A DNA stretch of 64,000 nucleotides from Pelagomonas calceolata (taxonomy: Eukaryota > Sar > Pelagophyceae > Pelagomonadales > Pelagomonadaceae), in assembly GCA_918797485.1 (NCBI GenBank), contig CAKKNE010000004.1:3596001-3660000 (forward strand). The letters are read 5' to 3'. The first letter of the stretch is position 1. Every line of letters begins with the position of its first letter. Under the pieces are notes generated by a model. It saw only the letters and a list, made by a program, of their open reading frames with translations. It was not told where the DNA came from and made no database searches. Positions 57,001 through 64,000 of this stretch are shown here, in pieces. The position numbers were made by a program, and so were the translations under genes.

Positions 57001-60000
57001 CTGCCGGCCCCGACCATGAGCCGGCCGTCTTACGGGCCGACGTCGGCGCCATTGCGCCGCGCTCCCTCGTACTGGCCCACGAGATCGCCGATCCCGGAGC
57101 CCACCGTAAGGCCGACCCCTGCGCCGTCATACAGGCCGACACCACTGCCGACACTGACGGCGAGACCGACATTGCCAACGGGTACGCCCTTGGACGACAC
57201 CACCATCCGCACGGCAGTAACGGCGTGGTTCGCGGACCAGAGCGCTGCGGAGGCGACGTACGGCCACATCTCGACGTGGGCGACTGGCGGGGTGACGGAC
57301 ATGTCGGAGTTGTTTTGCGCATCAGATTATAACTGCGGCTACTTCAACTCGGACGCGGCGTCCTTTAATGAGGACATCGGAGCGTGGGACACCTCAGGCG
57401 TAACGAGTATGTCCTACATGTTCCAGCTCGCCTCGGCCTTCAATCAAGACCTCAGTGATTGGGCGGTCCACCGAGTTACGAGCATGGAAGAGATGTTCAG
57501 TCTCGCCGCATCGTTTAATCAAGACCTCAGTGATTGGGCGGTTGATAGTGTCACGAGTATCGCGTCCATGTTCATCTCCGCCTCTGCCTTCGACCAGGAC
57601 CTCGGCTGGTGCTTGGACGACGACGTGGAGATGGAGGGTTTTGCGGGCGGCGCGTTCGACAACACCCCGTGCGAGTCGACGTATTGTGGCGTGATGTGGG
57701 AGACCAATACTGGCGACTGCGACGTATCGCGCACGGGCAACGTCATGGTCAACTGGAAAATTAGATGGGCAGTTACCGCGTGGCTGGCGGACGCGACGGC
57801 CGCCGAGGCGACGTACGGGCACATTTCGACTTGGGAGACCGGCGGGGTGACGGACATGTCGTATTTGTTTTGCGAAAACAATAGTTGGGGGTCGGTTTGC
57901 TACAACACGGGCGCATCATCCTTTAACGAGGACATCGGCGCGTACGATGTCCTCCATGTTCTACTTCGCCTCGGCCTTTAACCAGGACATCGGCGCGTGG
58001 GACACCTCCGGCGTCACTACGATGTCCTCCATGTTCATGTACGCCACGTCCTTCGACCAGGACATCGGCGCGTGGGACACCTCCGGCGTCACAACGATGC
58101 AGTACATGTTCTACTCCGCCTCGGCCTTCGACCAGGACCTCGGCTGGTGCTTGGACGATGGCGTTGACTTTGATCCCGAGGGGCATGGCTACACCATTCA
58201 AGACGCGTTCTCCGGCACGGCGTGCGCGTCGACGTCGTGCGGCGTCACGCAAGTGGACGACGTCGCAAATTGCCCGACGCCTGCGCCGACGATCCTGACG
58301 TATTATCCGACGCCTGCGCCGACGTTTCTGACGCCATTGCCGACGGCGGCGCCCACGAAATCACGGATCCCGTCATATATGCCTACGATAGGAGAAGTGC
58401 CCTTGGACGACACGACGATCCGCACGGCAGTAACGGCGTGGCTGGCGGACGCGACGGCCGCCGAGGCGACGTACGGCCACATCTCGACGTGGGAGACTGG
58501 AGAGGTGACGGACATGTCGTATTTGCTTTGCGCGAATGAGTACTTGACTTCCTACGGTTGCAACACGGCCGCGGCGTCCTTTAACGAGGACATCGGCGCG
58601 TGGGACACCTCCGGCGTTACAACGATGTACTTAATGTTCTACTCCGCCTCGGCCTTCGACCAGGACCTCGGCTGGTGCGTGGACGACGGCGTGGACCTGG
58701 ACTACGCGTTCGGCGGCACCCCGTGCGAGGCGACATCGTGCGGCGTCATGGCAAAAGAGAACCCTGGCGATTGTGATGTCGCGAGCACAGGAAACGTCAT
58801 GGTCAACTATAAAATCAGAACGGCCGTCGACGCGTGGCTCGCGGACGCGACGGCCGCCGAGGCGACGTACGGCCACATCTCGACGTGGGCGACTGGGGGG
58901 GTGACGGACATGGAGGAGCTGTTCGAAGATGCTTCGTCCTTCAACGAGGACATCGGCGCGTGGGACACCTCGGGCGTCACGTCGATGTACAAGATGTTCT
59001 ACGGCGCCTCGAACTTCGACCAGGACATCGGCGCGTGGGACACCTCCGGCGTCACGACGATGTTGGGGATGTTCTACTCCGCCTCGGCCTTCGACCAGGA
59101 CATCGGCGCGTGGGACACCTCCGGCGTCACAACGATGTGGAAGATGTTCTACCGCGCCTCGACCTTCGACCAGGACATCGGCGCGTGGGACACCTCCGGC
59201 GTCACAAGTTTGGACTACATGTTCTACGAAGCCGAGGCCTTTAACCAGGACATCGGCGCATGGGACACCTCCGGCGTCACAAGTTTGAACTACATGTTCA
59301 AAAGCGCCTCGGCCTTCGACCAGGACATCGGCGCGTGGGACACCTCCGGCGTCACGTCGATGGAGAGGATGTTCGCCCTCGCCTCGGCGTTCAACCAGGC
59401 CATCGGCGCGTGGGACACCTCGGGCGTCACGACGATGTACGACATGTTCTACTACGCCTCTGCCTTCAATCAGGACATCGGCGCGTGGGATACCTCCGGC
59501 GTCACAACGATGTACTACATGTTCTACCAAGCCTCGGCCTTCGACCAGGACATCGGCGCGTGGGACACCTCCGGCGTCAAAAAGATGCACGGGATGTTCC
59601 GCTACGCCTCGGCCTTCGACCAGGACATCGGCGCGTGGGACACCTCCGGCGTCACGTCGATGGAGTACATGTTCTTCTTCGCCTCGGCCTTCGACCAGGA
59701 CCTCGGCTGGTGCGTGGACGACAGCGTGAACCTGGACTACGCGTTCGACAACACCCCGTGCGCGTCGACGTCGTGCGGCGTCACGCAAGGCAGCTGCCCA
59801 ACACGCCGCCTCACCGCCGTCGTCGCGCCCAAGACGCCGGCGCAGCTCGTCGTCGAGGCGTCCGGCGCGGGCTTTGTCGTGGCGGTCGAGATGGGCGGCG
59901 GAGTCGCCTACGGCGCGTTGCAAGTCGTTTTCTCCGCGCCGCTCGCCCGCTACCACGCGTGGCACGCGTCGACGGGAGACTATGTCCAGGGTGCGCGGGG

Positions 60001-60555
60001 CGTGTCGTGGTTCTCCGCTGTGGAGCCGCTCGAGTCCGGGGATTTCGCAACCTTCTGGGCGCCGGCCAAGCTGCGCCCGAGACGACGACAAGAGTCTCAC
60101 CGCGCGTGGTGCCTGCCGGACGGTCTCTGCGCCGCGAGAACAGTTCCCGCGGCGCGCCGCGCCGAGAAGCGCCCGAGTTCTCACCCTCGGCCGACCCGGG
60201 CTCGCTCCTGCGCGCTTCCTCACTCCGCCGCGAGCGCTCGACGCGTCAACTCGCGCCCGAGACGCCGACAAGGGTCTCTCCAAGGGTCTCTCCAAGAGTC
60301 TTGCCTCTGGGCGCCGGCCAAGCCGCGCCCGAGACGACGACAAGGGTCTCTCCAAGGGTCGCGCCGGCCGGACGGTCACTGCGGCGCGAGAACAGTTCCC
60401 GCGGCCCGCCGCGCCGGGTAGCGCCGGAGTTCGCGGCCGACCCGGAGCCGCCCGGACAGGCCGCCGCGACCGAAGCTGAGGCCCCCGAAACCGCGGCGGC
60501 GCCCCTGCGGCGCGCGACTTCCCTGCGACGCGAACGGAGCTCGCGCAAGCTCTAG
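51022..60555 (+). CDS. Giant secreted protein: subtilisin/kexin-like protease, P domain, dockerin-like domain, BspA repeats
   Basis: Exon 1 is 51022-54875; exon 2 starts at 54987. A 111-nt intron (GTATGTTCC...TTCTGCAG, phase 2) removes an in-frame TAG and joins [12 protein letters not shown]. Order: signal peptide ([20 protein letters not shown]); ~95-residue Cys domain ([15 protein letters not shown]); Notch-type LNR ([17 protein letters not shown]); S8 protease with Asp in [13 protein letters not shown], His in DSHGTRCAA, Asn in FSAGNEYD, Ser in [12 protein letters not shown] domain; second copy of the Cys domain; PT-rich linkers; dockerin-like pair ([39 protein letters not shown]); then four BspA/DUF285 modules. 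Near 57945 about 20 bp are missing against sister repeats, shifting the frame. The frame holding the repeats ends at 60421; the tail to 60555 is better in another frame. Likely surface or extracellular. Confidence 0.75.
57350..59715 (+). repeat. 75-bp tandem repeats coding BspA-type units
   Basis: Units of 25 residues, [20 protein letters not shown] plus five, repeat at exactly 75-bp steps. They form four modules, each opened by a header ([20 protein letters not shown]) at about 57210, 57765, 58430 and 58815, and closed by [10 protein letters not shown]. Unit numbers before the closing unit are about 3, 3, 1 and 10. The last block (58936-59700) is nearly identical at DNA level. Confidence 0.9.
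60053..60420 (+). repeat. Direct repeat of about 110 bp in the 3' tail
   Basis: 60053-60160 and 60308-60415 match closely (GGGCGCCGGCCAAGC, CGAGACGACGACAAG, GCGAGAACAGTTCCCGCGG). They are 255 bp apart, a multiple of three. Differences fall mostly at third positions of the frame that reads [17 protein letters not shown] and [10 protein letters not shown], which supports that frame as the coding one. Confidence 0.75.
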
Positions 60556-60720
60556 TGGTCTGACCGCCCCCCCTTCCTACCCTTGGACCTCCCCCAGAAT
60601 GGTCTGATTGCGGACGAGTGTAAGCAGATTATATAGAGGAGCCTCTACTCGGAGCCGCGATCCGGCGCGACGACGCACAATGCAGCCAATTCTCTACAAG
60701 ACCAACTTACACTAAACACC

Positions 60721-62310
60721 TCACAGCGCCATGAGCTTGCCCACCTCGCGGGGCGAGTGGGAGAGTTCCGGGACCCCGATGGGCCGCCAGGCCCTCGCCC
60801 CGCCGCGCCGCGCGGCCCACGCCTTCACGTTCGCCAAGACCTTCGACAACGGCAAATACTTCCGGCGCAACACGTCTCTTTTTTTGAGCTGGGCTGCGCT
60901 GTAGAAGCACTTCTCGTAGTCGGCCAGGTCCTTACGAATGGCCTCGGTGTAGGCGGCGCCCTTGTCCAAGTTCGCCCGCCAGATCAAATACTGCAGGTTC
61001 TCGATGCGGTTGATAAGCCGCAAAGCGTCGTTTGGCGTCTTGTCGTGGTTCCAGCCAGGCTTCTGGCCCAGCTCACTGAGCCACTGCGCGACCTGTGGAA
61101 CGTGGACCGTGAGTGTCGCGTCGAGCAGACACGCGGCGTACAGCGTCGCGTCGCGTCGATGGCGTACCCGTAATGATGGACGCAGGATCTAACCGCCTTG
61201 ATGTGGTCCTTGTGGATCACGCACGACGGATACGGCAATCCACGCTGCACGCACTTCTTCTCCAGTAGTTCTTCGATGTTCACGTCATCAGGGATGGCTG
61301 CTTGCAGGATTTGCTGGACCTCACCCGCAGGGAAGCCCGTGAGAAGTCTGCAATTTTCATCCGTGAGCTCGCCGCCCAGACCGTCGGTTAATGCGAGACG
61401 GAGGGTCTGCCGGACAAGTTGAGCTAGCTGCCTTTTTCCAGTACCCTTTCCACCGCAATTGCAAGCGGACACCTTGCAAGCCCTGCCACAGAAGCAGCAA
61501 TACGGTTCGTACTTCGCTTTCTGCTCTTTTATTTGCTCTGCATGATCTTTCTGGTATTGCTGATTGTACATCGTAGTTGGATGATGGAGGTAGCCCTGCT
61601 CGTCGTCCCTCTTTCTGGGGGCTAAGGAACCCGAGGCGATTCCGGCTTCTCGATTCCTTTTCGAAAACATCATTTTACGGAAAACCCAGGAGAAGACGTA
61701 GTCCGGGTGCTCTTTGGTTGGCTGCTTCGATCTTCCATAATACTCCGGATTGTCGGGGAAGAAACGAGGACGTTGTCGCACACTCTTGAAGTCGACCGCC
61801 ATTTCTTCCGAGTCGTCCGTGGCGCCCTCCTTGTTGACGACGTACACCTGGTCAGCAGCGTTTGACTCGACGATTTCCCACTTCGGAGCCCGGTATCTCA
61901 CGTCATACCCGCGCACGTCGACGAGCGTTCCCTCATCCAGATGTACAAAACGGGGCGTGAGCAAGCCGGGGTCGTAGTGCGAGACAGACCCGTCCTCGAA
62001 GCGCACCCTAATATAGCCGTCGGGCGTGCTGCAACCTTCTGGCAGCGCGGTGACCTCCCAGTACTCGGCGCTATCTTTGAGGTCCGCGGCATCGTAGGCG
62101 TTGAAGTATATCACGCGCTTGCCTTCGGAGTCCTTGTATTTGCTAGCAACGAACGCATTTGACGGCGGCGCCTTCTTCTTCTTGCCTTTGGTGGCGGTGG
62201 TCTTGGTGGTGGTCTTCTGTGTTTGCTTTTTAGCGGCCCTTGGTTTTTTGCCGCGCTTTCCTTTCTTGGCCGTCCGGCCAGCGCGCTGACTCCGAAAAGC
62301 GGCGCGCCAT
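60721..62310 (-). CDS. Tudor-like protein with Cys cluster, 5' end uncertain
   Basis: Exon 61182-62290 (approximate left side of the 5' part) and exon 60721-61092, joined as KAVRSC|VAQWLSELGQKPG. The sequence opens with a Lys/Thr-rich head (TAKKGKRGKKPRAAKKQTQK), then a Tudor-like segment (DGYIRVRFEDGSVSHYDPGL), a Cys cluster (YEPYCCFCGRACKVSACNCG) and helices with LTGFPAGEVQQILQAAIPDD. Family unknown; chromatin or RNA binding is a guess. The 89-nt intron (61093-61181) has GTCCATCA/GTCGCGCA flanks and ACGCCATCGACGCGACGCG inside, so it is probably a decayed introner. The long frame has no ATG before its upstream stop. An ATG at 62310 lies in another frame, so a short 5' intron or an indel must be assumed. 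Confidence 0.6.
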
Positions 62311-62648
62311 CAAGGCCGCGCGCAGCGTCTAGCGTTACCCACAGCGCTTTGCGCGGCGCCGAGGCTAATCTAGCGGTCTGTAAGACACTAGCAATTCAAA
62401 CTTGAGCCCGGACGGCGGGACCAATCGACCGGGCTAGGCCAGTGCAGATCTCTCCGGTTCGACATCCGGAGGCACGACCCGCACCGGAGGCATCACCCGC
62501 TGAAACGAACAGTGGGCTGCCCCCACCCGCGCCACTGCGCGTTGCGGAGCCACGCGGCTGCCTCGCAGCTCTTGACTCACCATTCGGACTGCTGCAGAAC
62601 TGCGCGTCGCGGAGGCACGCCTTGTCTTGCTGCTGCTGCTGCTCAACT
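62311..62648. other. Divergent intergenic region, 338 bp
   Basis: Promoter space shared by the Tudor-like and EF-hand genes, with the palindromic element at 62369-62392. CTGCTGCTGCTGCT just before the EF-hand ATG is a short trinucleotide run. Confidence 0.45.
62369..62392 (-). promoter_or_regulatory. Recurrent palindromic element (copy 10)
   Basis: Minus strand GCTAG-TGTCTTACAGACC-GCTAGA: exact core, right arm one base off. Lies about 60 bp from one putative start codon and 255 bp from the other. Confidence 0.6.
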
Positions 62649-63944
62649 ATGAATCCGGATGGGACATTTGTTGATGAGGACGGGGAGACTGAGGATTACC
62701 ACGTGACGGACGTCTCCGAGAACGATAGGAAGCGCCTGCACTACCTGAAGAAGCAGCAGCGCAAGAAGGACCACGGCAAGAAGCACCGGCCCCGCCACCG
62801 CGGGCCGGCGCCGGCGCCGGGCGAGCGCCGCGAGCGCCGCGAGCCGCGCGACCCGCGCGTGCTGAAGCACAACGAGCGCAGCGGCCGCGGCATGGCGACC
62901 AAGCACCGCGACGCGCCCGGCAAGGTGAACCGGTTCCAGGAGCACCTGCACGCGCGCGAGGAGGACCAGGAGCGCCAGCGCCGGGAGCGCCGGAAGAAGC
63001 GGGCCGAGGCGAAGGCGCAGAAGGCGCACGCGCTGCGGCAGACGGTCGTCGAGGACGACGACATGGGCGAGGTCCAGGACATCAGCGGCTGGGACCACAA
63101 GGACGAGCAGGAGGCCCGGGGCCGCGAGATGGCCCGGCTCGACACGCGGTGCCGCGCGCGCGAGTTCGTCCTGACGCTGCCCGGCGGCGGCTGCTGCGGC
63201 ATCTACGGCAAGGTCCGCGCGGACGTGCGCGTCGACCCCGGCCTGCCCGCGCTGGCCCTGCACCTCCTCGACCTTACCGATAGGGACCTGTCGCGCCACT
63301 GGGTGCTCTTCGACGAGGCGGCCGGCGACGACAACGAGATCTCGCACGACGAGTTCTTCGACCTCATCGACGTCGACCCGACGACGTTCCTCAAGTGCCT
63401 CGTCGACGCCATCGTCTTCGACTGGGCGGACCTCGACAAGGACCGCACGCTGTCCTTCAGCGAGTTCCTGCTGGCGTCGTGCGTCATGTGCACGCTCACG
63501 CAGCGCCAGCTCGCGTTCTTCGTCTTCGCCTACTTCGACGAGAACGACGACGGCCACCTCGACTACCACGAGCTCCAGCAGATCAGCCACGCCATGGAGG
63601 GCTCGCGCTTCGGCGGCGACATGGCCAAGTTCCTCGACGTCTGCAACATGATCCAGATCGAGCACCACACGCACAAGGTCGTCGAGGCCCGGAAGATGGG
63701 CTTCGGCGGCTTCCAGGAGGCGTGCAACCGGTGCCCCCTCGTCGTCCACCCGATCATGCGGCTCCAGGAGGCCATGCAGATGCGCACGCTCGGCGCGGAC
63801 CGCTGGAAACGGCTCCGGGACGACTACGGCGGCGACTTCCACCACGAGATGACCGAGGCCGGCCTCTTGATGCTCGGGGAGAAGAAGGAGCTCGCCTACG
63901 AGAAGAATGATTCTTCACTATCATTCAGGGAGACGGCGGCGTAG
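62649..63944 (+). CDS. EF-hand calcium-binding protein with basic head
   Basis: 431 residues from ATG 62649 (MNPDGTFVDEDGETEDYHVT). Residues 30-160 are extremely basic and helical (KKQQRKKDHGKKHRPRHRG, ERQRRERRKKRAEAKAQ). Two to three EF-hand loops follow: DEAAGDDNEISHDEFFDLID, DWADLDKDRTLSFSEFLLAS and YFDENDDGHLDYHELQQISH, the last two with complete Ca-binding side chains. The C-terminal 110 residues (VVEARKMGFGGFQEACNRCP...) are unassigned. It is probably a Ca-responsive regulator. The open frame extends upstream only by a GTG-started, Ala/Pro-rich leader that I reject. Single exon. Confidence 0.82.
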   Translation: MNPDGTFVDEDGETEDYHVTDVSENDRKRLHYLKKQQRKKDHGKKHRPRHRGPAPAPGERRERREPRDPRVLKHNERSGRGMATKHRDAPGKVNRFQEHLHAREEDQERQRRERRKKRAEAKAQKAHALRQTVVEDDDMGEVQDISGWDHKDEQEARGREMARLDTRCRAREFVLTLPGGGCCGIYGKVRADVRVDPGLPALALHLLDLTDRDLSRHWVLFDEAAGDDNEISHDEFFDLIDVDPTTFLKCLVDAIVFDWADLDKDRTLSFSEFLLASCVMCTLTQRQLAFFVFAYFDENDDGHLDYHELQQISHAMEGSRFGGDMAKFLDVCNMIQIEHHTHKVVEARKMGFGGFQEACNRCPLVVHPIMRLQEAMQMRTLGADRWKRLRDDYGGDFHHEMTEAGLLMLGEKKELAYEKNDSSLSFRETAA

Positions 63945-64000
63945 CCGCCACTATGCTCATTCAGGGCGTAATTCACAGATCACGTTTACTACGAAGTACT

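Noticed and set aside
57350-59715. CRISPR-like regular array
   Set aside because: Units are contiguous, coding, in frame and without unique spacers; the organism is eukaryotic.
58631-60379. 582-codon minus-strand frame with regular repeats ([13 protein letters not shown])
   Set aside because: It is the antisense image of the 75-bp BspA repeats; periodicity comes from the plus-strand units.
62643-63845. 400-codon minus-strand frame opposite the EF-hand gene
   Set aside because: Val/Leu/Ala/Arg-only composition; the EF-hand loops on the plus strand are decisive.

Overview
This is a gene-dense, GC-rich nuclear segment from a photosynthetic eukaryote, most likely a pelagophyte-like stramenopile (an Aureococcus relative). 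That placement is inference. It rests on nuclear genes for plastid proteins with a signal peptide plus an ASAFAP-like cleavage motif (SppA, L18, nitrite reductase), on PT/PS-rich stretches in a secreted protein, on BspA-type repeats, and above all on introns that are copies of a short transposon-like element ('introners'), a phenomenon published for Aureococcus. Nothing here looks bacterial or viral.

Layout. 0-12 kb: a coiled-coil gene running off the left edge, a double MAPR-domain haem-binding protein, an MTD1-type methylene-THF dehydrogenase, a RING/Tudor-like protein with one frame break, a JmjC/cupin oxygenase, ferredoxin-nitrite reductase, and a basic coiled-coil protein. 12-25 kb: two uncharacterised proteins, an Arf-like GTPase, plastid SppA protease, plastid-type L18, a sulfotransferase-like gene, an aspartoacylase family enzyme, a DH/PDZ/UBA protein, then about 1.7 kb of non-genic sequence holding a decayed tandem repeat. 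24.6-39 kb: GST, DCN1, an ankyrin protein, a tiny membrane protein, an EXO1-type nuclease, a NYN-KH ribonuclease, PHAX, 3-hydroxyanthranilate dioxygenase, CAF-1 p60, UDP-sugar pyrophosphorylase. 39-51 kb: a SNF2 helicase with PHD and AP2-like domains, mTERF, a COPI-associated membrane protein, a multifunctional beta-oxidation enzyme, and an Ala-rich protein. 51-60.5 kb: one huge secreted protein gene (subtilisin-type protease, P domain, dockerin-like domain, BspA repeats). 60.7-64 kb: a Tudor-like/Cys-rich protein and an EF-hand protein.

Two signals cut across the genes. (1) At least six introns are introners with imperfect terminal inverted repeats (C-N-GTG...CACAG) and 8-bp target-site duplications. 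The left duplication starts with GT or GC and serves as donor, while the element end supplies the AG. Splicing therefore restores the target sequence, and the element can sit in either orientation. One gene (COPI-associated) has only introner introns. (2) A spaced palindrome, GCTAG-TGTCTTACA-n-GCTAGC, recurs at ten strong and two weak sites, all in 5' intergenic sequence and usually 60-270 bp from a start codon. I know of no description of it.

Most genes are single-exon, spacing is small, and many neighbours are divergent or convergent. Start codons were chosen as the ATG that best fits the protein family, so several differ from the longest open frame. Exon joins were worked out by hand from reading phase and family similarity and have no transcript support.
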